Shown here: piece after piece, positions 1-10,254 of the stretch
Layout: each line of letters starts with the position of its first letter
Numbering within the stretch: the first letter of the stretch is position 1
Assembly: GCA_002215675.1 (NCBI GenBank)
Contig: NGFH01000011.1
Coordinates: 186,001-250,000 of the forward strand
Direction: 5' to 3'
Length of the DNA stretch: 64,000 bases
Source of the DNA: Bacteroidetes bacterium 2013_40CM_41_45
GTDB taxonomy: Bacteria > Bacteroidota > Bacteroidia > AKYH767-A > 2013-40CM-41-45
Notes under the pieces: generated by a model
Database searches by the model: none
What the model was told of the DNA's origin: nothing
The model's input: the letters and a program-made list of their open reading frames with translations, nothing else
Translations under genes and position numbers: made by a program

Positions 1-278
1 ACCCTGTCAATGATCCTGATGGTACCATATCCGCCCCGGGCAAAAAGAACGGCTTTTATGTTACTGTCATCCAGCGCATTCTGAAAATCAGAGAGACGTT
101 CATCATCGGTTCCGGCAAATTGGTTTTGCTGCTTAAAAAGATTTTTTCCTAAAACAGCCTTCAATCCCCACGAAGTGAGAATATCAATAGCCGGTTGAAT
201 TTCTGCAGGAGAAATTTTCCGTGCTGTAGAAACGATGGCAACCGTGTCGCCCGTCTTCACAGATTCAGGTCTAAGCAT
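1..278 (-). CDS. LD-carboxypeptidase (peptidase S66 family), N-terminal part, truncated by window edge
   Basis: Reverse-strand translation from ATG at 278: MLRPESVKTGDTVAIVSTARKISPAEIQPAIDILTSWGLKAVLGKNLFKQQNQFAGTDDERLSDFQNALDDSNIKAVLFARGGYGTIRIIDRV; typical S66 N-terminus with GGYG motif. Not in the ORF track. Confidence 0.85.
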   Translation of the reverse strand, partial: MLRPESVKTGDTVAIVSTARKISPAEIQPAIDILTSWGLKAVLGKNLFKQQNQFAGTDDERLSDFQNALDDSNIKAVLFARGGYGTIRIIDR

Positions 279-344
279 CTTTTTATCTTTGGCGAAAATA
301 GAACTCTAAACTTTAAACTCTAAACATTCAATACTTTTAATTCA

Positions 345-2384
345 TTGTCTCGCTACCTGGTTACTTCTGCTTTGCCTTATGCTAATGGGCCTCTTCATAT
401 CGGGCACCTGGCAGGGGCATATCTTCCTGCTGATATTTATGTCCGTTATCTGCGGTTAACAGGGGAGGATGTTCTGTACGTCTGCGGCTCTGACGAACAT
501 GGCGTTCCTATCACACTTCGGGCGCGAAAAGAAGGAATCTCTCCTCAGCAGGTTGTAGATAAATACCATGGTATCATCAAAAAAAGCTTTGAAGATTTTG
601 GAATTTCGTTTGACATCTATCACCGCACCAGTGAAAAGATACACCATGAAACGGCTCAGGAGTTTTTTAAAATATTGTACGATAAAAAAATTCTGATCGA
701 AGAAGAAAGCGAGCAGTACTATGATGAAGAGGCAAAAATGTTCCTGGCAGACCGCTATATTACCGGCACATGCCCCAATTGCGGAAATGAAAATGCATAT
801 GGCGACCAATGCGAGCGCTGCGGAAAAAGCCTGAGTCCCCGCGATCTCATCAATCCCCATTCACAGCTCAGCGGCAAGCCGCCCGTCCTGAAAAAAACAA
901 AGCACTGGTACCTGCCGTTGGATAAAATGCAGAAAGAGTGGTTGCAGAAATGGATTGAGAGTAAAAAAGACGAGTGGAAAATAAATGTTTACGGCCAGTG
1001 CAAATCATGGCTCGACCAGGGATTGCAGCCGCGTGCCGTCACCCGCGATTTGGATTGGGGAGTGAAAGTTCCGCTGCCAAACACAGAAGGAAAAGTTCTG
1101 TATGTATGGTTTGATGCACCGATTGGTTATATATCTGCAACCAAAGCGCTGACCAAGGATTGGAAAAAATACTGGCAGGATAAGGATGCCAGACTTATTC
1201 ATTTCATCGGTAAGGACAATATTGTTTTCCACTGTATTATTTTCCCTGCAATGCTCAAAGCGCACGGAGAATTTATTATTCCCGAGAATGTTCCCGCCAA
1301 TGAATTCCTGAACCTGGAAGGAGATAAGATTTCCACCTCACGCAACTATGCGGTGTGGCTGAACGAATACCTTGAAGATTTTCCTGCTAAGAAAGACGAG
1401 TTGCGCTATGTGCTTACGTCTATTGCTCCCGAGACAAAAGACAGTGATTTTTCGTGGAAGGATTACCAGGCCAGAGTGAATAATGAACTTGTAGCCACTT
1501 TTGGAAATTTTGTGAATCGTACCCTGGTACTTACGCAGAAGTATTGCGAAAATAAAGTTCCGCAACATGATAAACCGACGGATAAAGACGAGGAGTGCAT
1601 AGTTGCAATTAAAAAAGCGAAGAAAAAAATTTCAGAATGCATTGAACAGTTTCGGTTTCGCGAGGCGCTTGCTGAATTGATTGACCTTTCACGTGCTGGT
1701 AATAAATATCTTGCCGAAACTGAACCGTGGAAAATTGCAAATGATAACCTGGAAAGGGTGAATACGATTCTCTATGTTTCTCTTGAGGTTGTAGCATATC
1801 TTGCTGTGCTCGCAGAACCATTTCTTCCTGGTACTTCAACAAAGATCTTACGGATGCTTAACATTCAGAAGCCCGAATGGAAAAACCTTGAAGGAAAAAT
1901 TCTTGTTCCCGGAAATTCATTGGGGCAATCAGAGCTGCTCTTCCCCAAAATTGAAGATGCAGAAATAGAAAAGCAAATTCAAAAACTTCATTCGACAAAA
2001 AATATGAGCGAAGCAAAATCTGAAATCCAAAATCCAAAATCCGAAATTGCCGGCAAGCCGGAAGTAACTTACGATGAATTCACAAAAATGGACTTGCGCA
2101 TAGCAACCATCCTCACGGCAGAACGTGTGCCACAAACGGATAAGCTTTTGAAATTGACACTTGATACAGGTAATGAACATAGGACAGTAGTGTCAGGTAT
2201 TGCGAAAGATTATGAGCCAGAAACAATAATTGGTCAAAAAGTTTTGCTGCTTGCCAATCTTGCTCCGCGTAAAATAAAGGGCATTGAATCAAGAGGAATG
2301 ATATTGATGGCAGAAAATTCAAAAGGAGAATTGAGTTTTGTTGCACCCACTAAGGATTCTGAAAACGGGAGTACAGTTAAATAA
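345..2384 (+). CDS. metG: Methionine--tRNA ligase with C-terminal EMAP/tRNA-binding domain
   Basis: [32 protein letters not shown] zinc knuckle, KISTS motif, C-terminal tRNA-binding domain; apparent TTG start. Confidence 0.96.
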   Translation: MSRYLVTSALPYANGPLHIGHLAGAYLPADIYVRYLRLTGEDVLYVCGSDEHGVPITLRARKEGISPQQVVDKYHGIIKKSFEDFGISFDIYHRTSEKIHHETAQEFFKILYDKKILIEEESEQYYDEEAKMFLADRYITGTCPNCGNENAYGDQCERCGKSLSPRDLINPHSQLSGKPPVLKKTKHWYLPLDKMQKEWLQKWIESKKDEWKINVYGQCKSWLDQGLQPRAVTRDLDWGVKVPLPNTEGKVLYVWFDAPIGYISATKALTKDWKKYWQDKDARLIHFIGKDNIVFHCIIFPAMLKAHGEFIIPENVPANEFLNLEGDKISTSRNYAVWLNEYLEDFPAKKDELRYVLTSIAPETKDSDFSWKDYQARVNNELVATFGNFVNRTLVLTQKYCENKVPQHDKPTDKDEECIVAIKKAKKKISECIEQFRFREALAELIDLSRAGNKYLAETEPWKIANDNLERVNTILYVSLEVVAYLAVLAEPFLPGTSTKILRMLNIQKPEWKNLEGKILVPGNSLGQSELLFPKIEDAEIEKQIQKLHSTKNMSEAKSEIQNPKSEIAGKPEVTYDEFTKMDLRIATILTAERVPQTDKLLKLTLDTGNEHRTVVSGIAKDYEPETIIGQKVLLLANLAPRKIKGIESRGMILMAENSKGELSFVAPTKDSENGSTVK

Positions 2385-2450
2385 ACGGATATCTCATTCT
2401 TTATTGCTGCGGATAATCCTAAACCCTAAATTCGCAATCCCCAATTTCCT

Positions 2451-2530
2451 GGTCCCGTAGTTCAACGGATACCCGCCCGAACGTACCGTTCGGTACGGGC
2501 GGGGAATAGGAGTTTCTAAAGTATGAATCC
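2451..2530 (+). pseudogene. Partial tRNA-Arg(CCT) copy interrupted by a 32-bp palindrome
   Basis: 2451-2471 identical to 2597-2617 and 2504-2516 identical to 2618-2630 of the intact tRNA; the intervening 2472-2503 is a GC-rich palindrome; 3' half degenerate. Confidence 0.85.
2472..2503. repeat. Palindromic element CCCGCCCGAACGTACCGTTCGGTACGGGCGGG
   Basis: CCCGCCC/GGGCGGG arms with inner GTACCG-TT-CGGTAC; sits exactly between tRNA positions that are contiguous in the intact copy. Confidence 0.85.
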
Positions 2531-2606
2531 ATGAAGAACAATTATGTTTACGCCTTGCAAATCAGGTTCAGGTAAGAAAAAACTTAAAAAATATTTGGTC
2601 CCGTAG
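2531..2606 (+). pseudogene. Remnant of stand-alone GIY-YIG nuclease (N-terminus joined to C-terminus, internal deletion)
   Basis: Frame 1: MKNNYVYALQ; after a frame change: SGSGKKKLKKYLVP*, resembling the start (YVYxL) and end (LKSxxGKKxL) of small Bacteroidota GIY-YIG proteins; stop falls within the following tRNA. Confidence 0.55.
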
Positions 2607-2668
2607 TTCAACGGATAGAATAGGAGTTTCCTAAACTCTTGATACAGGTTCGATTCCTGTCGGGACTA
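2597..2668 (+). tRNA. tRNA-Arg(CCT)
   Basis: Cloverleaf: GGTCCCG/CGGGACT acceptor (G1:U72), D arm GTTCAACGGATAGAAT, anticodon loop TTCCTAA, T arm ACAGGTTCGATTCCTGT. Confidence 0.93.
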
Positions 2669-3098
2669 CAACCACGTTAATTCTCTATCCAGAAAATCAC
2701 AAATACTGACCGTGCGGAACAAGTCAGTATGTTTATTGAAACGTCAGCACTGGATTCTCGCGGACGACTTTACCACGCAACCTTGGGTAACGGCTTTGGT
2801 TATGACTTGACTGTCGATGCCTGGAGGGATATTCCAGGGAAAATATTTTAGGAAGATTATACCCGCTTTTCCTCTATATTGCATATACGTAAAACAAAAG
2901 TTATTTTTGGAGTGTTTTGCAGATTTTGTCTCTTTAGCAGGATTTCAGCCCGTTTTACCTGTATGAACGCCTTGCGCTGTAAGGGTTTCATGAGCAATAT
3001 TATTTGGTGAGGGGATAATTAATTCTAAATTAGCGCGTCAAAATTTTTGAGTAGAATTTGGAAACGAAAAAATAAAAAATTGCCTTAATCTTTTACCG

Positions 3099-6000
3099 AT
3101 GAGAAAATATATCATCGTCCTGCTTGGTGTGCTTACGGTTTATTCATCATACGCCCAGGTCAATAACAAAATAAATTATCAGGCCGTTGCCCGCGATGTT
3201 TCGGGAAATGTTCTTGTAAATCATTACCTGGGATTGAGACTCAGCATACTCTCTGGCAGCAGCGGACCAATCATTTACCAGGAACGCGACAGTTCAACAA
3301 CAAATCAGTTCGGGTTGTTCACTCTTCAAATCGGAGGTGGTTTACCATTGTCAGGAAATTATAACAGCATTAACTGGAGTACGGGAAATTACTGGCTTCG
3401 TGTGGAGATGGATGTGAACGGAGGAGCGAATTATGCTCTGATGGGAACATCGGAATTGCTTTCTGTTCCTTATGCGCTTTTCGCTGTTTCAGGAAATGCT
3501 GGTCCGACAGGAAATACAGGAGCGACTGGTGCTCAAGGTCCCGCAGGAATAACAGGTGCGACCGGTCCTGCTGGCGCAACGGGAGCTACAGGCATTAACG
3601 GAGCAGCAGGCGCAACCGGCCCAACGGGCGCAACAGGAACTGCAGGAGTAAATGGAGCAACAGGTGCAATGGGTCCTACCGGTCCTACTGGCGCAACGGG
3701 AACTACAGGCATTAACGGAGCAACAGGCGCAACCGGCCCAATGGGTGCAACGGGAACTGCAGGAGTAAATGGAGCAACAGGTGCAATGGGTCCTACCGGT
3801 CCTACTGGCGCAACGGGAACTACCGGTTCATCAGGAAATAATGGCGACAGGTATGCGACAACATCATCAGATGTACTTACAATAAATTCAGGAGCACAGA
3901 ATCTCACCGTAGGAATCGGATTACAATATTCATTTGGACAAACGGTATTAATTGCCAACTCCGCCACTGATTATATGATAGGCACTTTAATTTCATATAA
4001 TTCAGTCACCGGGGCGATGACCGTCAATGTTACTTCAATTGTTGGCTCTGGAACTTTCAGCAATTGGAACATAAATCTGAATGGAGCTCCCGGGCCTGCC
4101 GGTCCCACTGGCGCTAACGGAGCAACAGGTCCAACAGGAACGGCAGGAACAAATGGAGCAACTGGTGCGACAGGAGCTAACGGAGTAACAGGTGCAACCG
4201 GCCCAACCGGTGCCACGGGAATAGCAGGCGCGAGTGGAGCCACGGGACCAACTGGTTCTACTGGTGCAACAGGAACTGCAGGAGTAAATGGAGCAACAGG
4301 TCCAACAGGAACGGCAGGAACAAATGGAGCAACTGGTGCGACCGGTCCTACTGGCGCAGCAGGAGCTATAGGCGCAACCGGCCCAATGGGTGCAACAGGA
4401 ACTGCAGGAGTAAATGGAGCAACGGGTGCAACAGGAACTAACGGAGCAACGGGGACAACTGGCCCGACCGGTGCCACAGGAACGGCAGGAGCAAATGGAG
4501 CGACAGGTGCAACTGGCCCAACAGGTGCCACGGGAATAGCAGGCGCGAGTGGAGCCACAGGACCAACTGGTTCTACTGGCGCAACAGGAGCAACGGGTGC
4601 AACAGGAGCCACAGGTGCTACCGGAGCTACCGGATTTTTGTCAAGTGGAACTACTGCAGGCAATACGACTTATTGGAATGGAACATCCTGGGTAATTAAT
4701 AGCAGCAACATTTTTAACAATGGTGGAAATGTTGGAATAGGAAATACTTCCCCTGTGGGGAAAATGCATATCAACGGCAACGCAAATATTCCGCAACTGG
4801 TTGTTCAGGGAAATACTACCCAGAGTAATTCTAATCCGCTTCTTCAAATGAGGAATGGCAGCGGCACGCTTCTTACTTCCATGACCGCTGACGACACAAC
4901 CAATCTCTTTGTCGGCTGTTATGCCGGAAACGCAAATGCAGTTTCTGTTGTTGATACATTTGGTGTAGGAAATGTATTTATTGGATTTAAGTCAGGCACA
5001 GCTTCCTCCACCGGAAGCAGGAATAGTTTTGTAGGCGCTTATGCCGGCAATTCAAATACAACAGGAGAGAGAAATACTTTTTTTGGTTACCGCGCAGGAG
5101 ACAGCAACAATTCCGGCTCTTACAATAATTTTATAGGCTATAAGTCAGGTGCTTCAAATACTTCTGGTTTTTATAACAGTTTTATCGGGAATTATAGCGG
5201 CTATTCAAATTCTACCGGTGACCGAAATAATTTCCAGGGTTACCGTGCGGGGTATTCAAATACAAGCGGCTCATTTAACAACTTCATAGGTAATTATGCC
5301 GGCTACACCAACAGAACGGGAACCAATAACAATTTCATGGGTTACCAGGCAGGGTATTATGATACGGCAAGCTCAAATACTTTTGTTGGCTCTGCTGCGG
5401 GCTACAACAATTCTTCGGGCGCGCAAAATAATTTTGTAGGATACCAGGCAGGATTTTCAACTACCACCGGGGGCTCGAACAACTTCTTCGGCAATGCTGC
5501 AGGTTACACTAACTTCAATGGCTACAATAATATTTTCGGTGGATACCAAAGCGGATATCAGAACCTCTCGGGTTATGGAAATTCTTTTATAGGCCACCAG
5601 GCAGGATACATCAACGCAACAGGAAACAACAACACGGCTCTTGGTACAAGCGCTGGACCGTCAACTTCCGGATTGTCAAATACCACTTCCATTGGTTACA
5701 ATGCTTCAAACACACAAAGCAACTCCATGTTGTTTGGCGATACCGATATCACGAAATGGGGCTTCGGCAGAAATGTTGCAACAGGAGCTTTACAGGTAGG
5801 CACCAACACCACTAACGGCAATGGAGCGTATCTGTCCACAGGAGGCGCGTGGACGAATGTATCTTCAGCAAAATTCAAGGAAGAAATTTCAATTCCCGAC
5901 AAAAAAGAAATCCTTGCCAAAATCGGAATGCTGAGTGTGGCACGGTGGAAATATATTGGCACGAACGAATATCATATCGGGCCCATTGCTGAACAGTTCT

Positions 6001-6194
6001 ATAGTTTATTCAGCACCGGGATCAACAACACATCCATCAGTACCATTGATCCGAGCGGTGTGGCGCTGCTTGGCGTACAACAGCTCATGGAAGAAAATAA
6101 TTCACTCCGGGCATCATTGGAGGAACAAAAGAAATTGCTCGAATATCTTCAGACGCGTTTGAATGAAATAGAATCAAGATTGAAAGAAAAATAA
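3099..6194 (+). CDS. Collagen-like repeat surface fibre protein with 17-aa NNFIGYxAGxSNTSG repeats and C-terminal S74-type chaperone-like domain
   Basis: Signal peptide; N-terminal [14 protein letters not shown] domain; long Gly-Ala-Thr/Gly-Pro-Thr tracts; 17-aa repeats; C-terminal [31 protein letters not shown].. coiled coil. Confidence 0.85.
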   Translation: MRKYIIVLLGVLTVYSSYAQVNNKINYQAVARDVSGNVLVNHYLGLRLSILSGSSGPIIYQERDSSTTNQFGLFTLQIGGGLPLSGNYNSINWSTGNYWLRVEMDVNGGANYALMGTSELLSVPYALFAVSGNAGPTGNTGATGAQGPAGITGATGPAGATGATGINGAAGATGPTGATGTAGVNGATGAMGPTGPTGATGTTGINGATGATGPMGATGTAGVNGATGAMGPTGPTGATGTTGSSGNNGDRYATTSSDVLTINSGAQNLTVGIGLQYSFGQTVLIANSATDYMIGTLISYNSVTGAMTVNVTSIVGSGTFSNWNINLNGAPGPAGPTGANGATGPTGTAGTNGATGATGANGVTGATGPTGATGIAGASGATGPTGSTGATGTAGVNGATGPTGTAGTNGATGATGPTGAAGAIGATGPMGATGTAGVNGATGATGTNGATGTTGPTGATGTAGANGATGATGPTGATGIAGASGATGPTGSTGATGATGATGATGATGATGFLSSGTTAGNTTYWNGTSWVINSSNIFNNGGNVGIGNTSPVGKMHINGNANIPQLVVQGNTTQSNSNPLLQMRNGSGTLLTSMTADDTTNLFVGCYAGNANAVSVVDTFGVGNVFIGFKSGTASSTGSRNSFVGAYAGNSNTTGERNTFFGYRAGDSNNSGSYNNFIGYKSGASNTSGFYNSFIGNYSGYSNSTGDRNNFQGYRAGYSNTSGSFNNFIGNYAGYTNRTGTNNNFMGYQAGYYDTASSNTFVGSAAGYNNSSGAQNNFVGYQAGFSTTTGGSNNFFGNAAGYTNFNGYNNIFGGYQSGYQNLSGYGNSFIGHQAGYINATGNNNTALGTSAGPSTSGLSNTTSIGYNASNTQSNSMLFGDTDITKWGFGRNVATGALQVGTNTTNGNGAYLSTGGAWTNVSSAKFKEEISIPDKKEILAKIGMLSVARWKYIGTNEYHIGPIAEQFYSLFSTGINNTSISTIDPSGVALLGVQQLMEENNSLRASLEEQKKLLEYLQTRLNEIESRLKEK

Positions 6195-6262
6195 TTTGTG
6201 ATGGACTCTGAGAGCTGCATAATTAAATATTCTGTTAACGACTCTTCAATAATCCGGTTAAC

Positions 6263-9181
6263 ATGCTGAAATCAACAGTAAAAATATTTCAGATAGCGTT
6301 CTTCCTGGTTCCGTTTTATTCGGAGGCGCAAGTGCAATGGGTGAACCGCTTCAATGGACAGGGAGATTTCTCGGACCGTTTCAGTGTTGTAAAAATTGAT
6401 AACAGCAACAACATCATTCTTGGAGGATACACAACGAACCCGGGAAACAACCAGGATATTCTGCTGGTAAAACTCAATCCGCTGGGCGATACAATTTTCA
6501 CACGAACGTACAATGGTCCCGGTAACGGTGCCGATGACGTTCTTGCTATGACGCTGGATGCATCAAACAACATTTACGTAACCGGATTTCAACGCGGAGC
6601 GGGAACCGGAAATGATTTCCTTACTATGAAATATGATTCCAGCGGAAATTTTTTATGGCTGACAACTTACAATTACCCGGCAGATGAATATGACCAAAGC
6701 AATGCTATTGCCGTTGATGCAGCCGGAAATGTTTATGTAGCAGGGCAAAGTGATAGTGACCCTACCGGGAATAATAACGATGATTATGTAACGATAAAAT
6801 ATGATGCGGGCGGAAACCAACAATGGGCAGTGCGTAAAAACGGTCTTGGTAACGGGCCCGACCGCCCTGCCAAAATTGTGGTTGACAATAGCGGAAATGT
6901 TTATGTCACCGGCCGTTCGTTCAACGGGAGCAATGATGATTATTTCACTATCAAATATAATCCCTCAGGAATTGAACAATGGACAAAAACATTTGACCGC
7001 GGGCACAACGACCGCCCGGTGGATATGCTTTTTGATGCTGCATCGGGCTCATTGTATGTTACCGGCAGAAGCACCAACGGAACTAATTACGATTACGCGA
7101 CAGTGAAATATGATTTGGCCGGAAACGAAATCTGGAATAAGACTTATGATTATATTGATGACGACCGTGCTACGGCCATGGCATTGGATGGTGCCGGAAA
7201 CATATATGTTACAGGCGAAACCGACACCGTTGCATCAGCGATACTGAGCTACAATATCACCACCATAAAGTATAATCCGTCCGGAACATTACTTTGGTCG
7301 CGTGCCTATGGCGGAAGCGCACACGGTGATGACATTCCTAATGCAATCGTTTCAGATAATGCAGGAAACATCCTGGTGGCGGGACAAACGGATGTTGATG
7401 CAAGCGCCAATGTGAATGATGATTTTATTTTATTAAAGTATGATGCTTCCGGCACGCTTCAGTGGACAAGGACTTTCAACGGTTCCTTAAACTCAAATGA
7501 TATAGCGCTTGGTGTTGCCTTTGATAACTCCGGCAATGCGGTGGTTACGGGTTATGATGACTCGCAGGCGCCACAGCGGAACGGGGCCGCGCTGAAATAT
7601 GATGGAACGGGAACGCTGCTTTGGCAAAAATTTTATGATGGTACCGGAGACAATTCTGATAACAGCCATGCTATTGCTGTCGACAACAGCGATAACGTTT
7701 ATGTTGCCGGCTACACAGTGAGTTTTAATAACGATAGAAATTTCCTGGTAATGAAAATAAATTCTGTAGGGGACACCGTATGGGCGCGCCAGTTAAACGG
7801 AAACTCTTCGGGAAGCATTGATGAAGCCACTGCCGTGGCAGTTGACAACAGCGGTTATGTTTATGCAACAGGATACACAAAAAACAGCGGCACCTCCAGC
7901 GATATCACAACCGTAAAATATAATTCCATCGGTGACACGGTTTGGGTGCGCTATTACAATTATTCTTCCGTGAATCAATCCGACCGTGCATATGCAATAG
8001 GATTGGATGCATCGGGAAATGTTTATGTAACCGGCAGAAGCGACAACGACCCTACCATCGCCAGCAATTATGATATCATCACTATAAAGTATGACAATGC
8101 AGGCAACCAGCTTTGGGCGATGCGTTATAACGGAGCAGCAAACGGCAGCGATGAAGCAACGCTGCTCAAAGTTTCCGCTGCCGGAAATATTTTCGTGGGA
8201 GGAAAATCTTTTAACGGAACCGATGACGATTACGTTGTTGTGAAATATAATTCATCGGGGGCGCAGCAATGGTTTGCAACCTACAACAGCGCAAATGGAA
8301 ATGATGCCGCGCTTGCGATGGCAATTGACAACAGTGAGAATGTATACCTCACTGGCTACAGCGCCAATGCTGACGGTATTCACCGGGATGCGACAACCGT
8401 AAAAATAAATTCTGCCGGGGCACAGCAGTGGGCGCGCACCTTCAACGGAACAGTCAACGGAGACGATGAGGGGAAAAGTATTGCACTTGACGGAAGCGGG
8501 AATGTAATTATTGCAGGCTACACCGATATTGATAACGACACTTCTTCCCTCAACAACAATTACCTTACCGTGAAATACGACAACAATGGTACGCAACAGT
8601 GGGCCGTCATGCACGATGGAACTGCAAATGCTAATGACGAAGCCAATGAAGTTGCCGTTGATGCTTCTGATAATATTTATGTGACGGGACAAAGCGACAA
8701 CGGTGGAGCTTTCCTGCAGAATTATGACTATGTAACTATAATATATTCTCCTGCCGGTGCCGACAGTGGGCATGCGGTGTACAATGGTACGGGAAATGCT
8801 TCGGATGTGGCCAATACGCTGGCGGTAAAAAACGGTTATGTTTATGTCACGGGCGGAAGCTACGGAACAACATCACAGCGCGATTTGGTAACCGTCAAAT
8901 ATGGCCCGGGTGATTTTGTTTCTGTGAATGAGATTGAAAACCCTGTTGAGTTTTCCGTTTACCCGAATCCCCTGTCAGGCACGGGGTTTATATCTGTGAC
9001 CGGGCAGAAAAAATATTCAGCAGAAATTTCTGATATTACAGGAAAAATAATTTCTGTTTTCCCCGTGATGGGAAATTCGGTCAGCCGTTTTTCAGTAAAA
9101 AATATTTCGGAAGGGATGTATTTTCTCTCGCTCAGGCAAGAGGGCAGAAATGTGATAACGAAAAAATTAATGGTATACTAA
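6263..9181 (+). CDS. SBBP-type beta-propeller repeat protein with T9SS C-terminal sorting domain
   Basis: Repeated DNSGNVYVTGxSxNGxxxDYxTIKYNxxG units; C-terminal VYPNP...GMYFLSLRQEGRNVITKKLMVY. Confidence 0.88.
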   Translation: MLKSTVKIFQIAFFLVPFYSEAQVQWVNRFNGQGDFSDRFSVVKIDNSNNIILGGYTTNPGNNQDILLVKLNPLGDTIFTRTYNGPGNGADDVLAMTLDASNNIYVTGFQRGAGTGNDFLTMKYDSSGNFLWLTTYNYPADEYDQSNAIAVDAAGNVYVAGQSDSDPTGNNNDDYVTIKYDAGGNQQWAVRKNGLGNGPDRPAKIVVDNSGNVYVTGRSFNGSNDDYFTIKYNPSGIEQWTKTFDRGHNDRPVDMLFDAASGSLYVTGRSTNGTNYDYATVKYDLAGNEIWNKTYDYIDDDRATAMALDGAGNIYVTGETDTVASAILSYNITTIKYNPSGTLLWSRAYGGSAHGDDIPNAIVSDNAGNILVAGQTDVDASANVNDDFILLKYDASGTLQWTRTFNGSLNSNDIALGVAFDNSGNAVVTGYDDSQAPQRNGAALKYDGTGTLLWQKFYDGTGDNSDNSHAIAVDNSDNVYVAGYTVSFNNDRNFLVMKINSVGDTVWARQLNGNSSGSIDEATAVAVDNSGYVYATGYTKNSGTSSDITTVKYNSIGDTVWVRYYNYSSVNQSDRAYAIGLDASGNVYVTGRSDNDPTIASNYDIITIKYDNAGNQLWAMRYNGAANGSDEATLLKVSAAGNIFVGGKSFNGTDDDYVVVKYNSSGAQQWFATYNSANGNDAALAMAIDNSENVYLTGYSANADGIHRDATTVKINSAGAQQWARTFNGTVNGDDEGKSIALDGSGNVIIAGYTDIDNDTSSLNNNYLTVKYDNNGTQQWAVMHDGTANANDEANEVAVDASDNIYVTGQSDNGGAFLQNYDYVTIIYSPAGADSGHAVYNGTGNASDVANTLAVKNGYVYVTGGSYGTTSQRDLVTVKYGPGDFVSVNEIENPVEFSVYPNPLSGTGFISVTGQKKYSAEISDITGKIISVFPVMGNSVSRFSVKNISEGMYFLSLRQEGRNVITKKLMVY

Positions 9182-9192
9182 ATAGTGCATAA

Positions 9193-10254
9193 ATGAAACG
9201 GAATAATTTAAGGATAAAGAAGACCATTCTCTGCAGGCATATCAACGAGTATGATGTTGACAGCGCCCTCGCGAAAACTCATTATCCCAAAGCAGGAGAT
9301 ATAGCCCTGTTCGAAGTTCTTGAAATAGGAAGACACATCGCGATTCAATCTGAAACAAAACGAAATGTTTTTTTAGTCGAAGGCGATGTAATTATGGCCG
9401 CCTACGGAAACCGTTATGCATCAGGGCAGTTTGAGGGATATGTTCCTGAAAAACCAACGGAAATAAATGACATCATCGCTATTGGCGGTGTGATTGGAAT
9501 TGTAAAATCAAAGCACGCTGAACTGGAACTTATTGAACCCACTAAGGTTCGTCTGCTGGGTTACGCTGTTGACAAAAACAAGAAGGTTCTGAATACGAAA
9601 TATTTTGCCACAAGCAAAATTCCGTTCACCGGGACGGTGCCGAATAATGCGCGGGTGATTTTGTCTGTCGGCTCCACGATGGACAGCGGAAAAACGACTT
9701 CGGCTGCTTTTCTCTGCCGTGGACTGAAAACAACTGAAAAAAATGTTGCATACATAAAACTCACCGGAACAACCTACACCAAAGACCAGGACCTTGCATA
9801 CGATTTAGGCGCTGATGTGACTCTTGATTTCTCAGATGCCGGGTTCCCCTCAACCTACATGTGCACTGAGGCCGAACTTCTGGACCTCTATCAAACACTT
9901 CTTGGAAAACTTGAGCCGTACAACCCTGATTACATACTAATCGAAATTGCAGACGGGCTGGTTGAGCGCGAAACAGATTTTCTTCTCCGTTCACCGAAAT
10001 TTATGTCTACTGTCAGCAACACCATGATGTCGTGTGGTGATAGTTTATCGGCATTTTATGCCGTGGATTACCTGACCAAGCTCAGATTTCCGCCTACGGT
10101 TCTTGCCGGCAAGTTCACCATGAGCCCTTTGTTGATTGAAGAAGTGAAAGCAGGAACCAGCATTCCTGTGCTAACGATAGATGACCTTATGTCTGGACGA
10201 TTTGTAGATTTATTCACGCGGCAGGAAGCGCTTGCCAGCAAAAATGGTAACTAA
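9193..10254 (+). CDS. P-loop NTPase (DUF1611/BioD-like fold), function unknown
   Basis: Walker A-like GSTMDSGKTT; no clear homolog recognised by eye. Confidence 0.5.
   Translation: MKRNNLRIKKTILCRHINEYDVDSALAKTHYPKAGDIALFEVLEIGRHIAIQSETKRNVFLVEGDVIMAAYGNRYASGQFEGYVPEKPTEINDIIAIGGVIGIVKSKHAELELIEPTKVRLLGYAVDKNKKVLNTKYFATSKIPFTGTVPNNARVILSVGSTMDSGKTTSAAFLCRGLKTTEKNVAYIKLTGTTYTKDQDLAYDLGADVTLDFSDAGFPSTYMCTEAELLDLYQTLLGKLEPYNPDYILIEIADGLVERETDFLLRSPKFMSTVSNTMMSCGDSLSAFYAVDYLTKLRFPPTVLAGKFTMSPLLIEEVKAGTSIPVLTIDDLMSGRFVDLFTRQEALASKNGN

Noticed and set aside
456-2346. Several antisense ORFs over metG
   Set aside because: metG is unambiguous over the whole interval; the antisense ORFs show no family resemblance.
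2729-2851. 40-aa ORF MFIETSALDSRGRLYHATLGNGFGYDLTVDAWRDIPGKIF downstream of tRNA-Arg
   Set aside because: Too short and no recognised family; could be a gene relic but not supportable without a search.
3500-4640. Possible CRISPR-like repeat array
   Set aside because: Periodicity follows 9-nt codon triplets of an open collagen-like gene; there are no unique spacers of constant length.
3533-4663. Long antisense ORFs 3533-3967 and 3971-4663 ([13 protein letters not shown] repeats)
   Set aside because: They are the reverse translation of the Gly-Ala-Thr/Gly-Pro-Thr collagen-like repeat; no stops arise because of repeat composition.
8252-8773. Antisense ORF of 173 aa in the SBBP gene
   Set aside because: Antisense shadow of a repetitive coding region; no recognisable domain.
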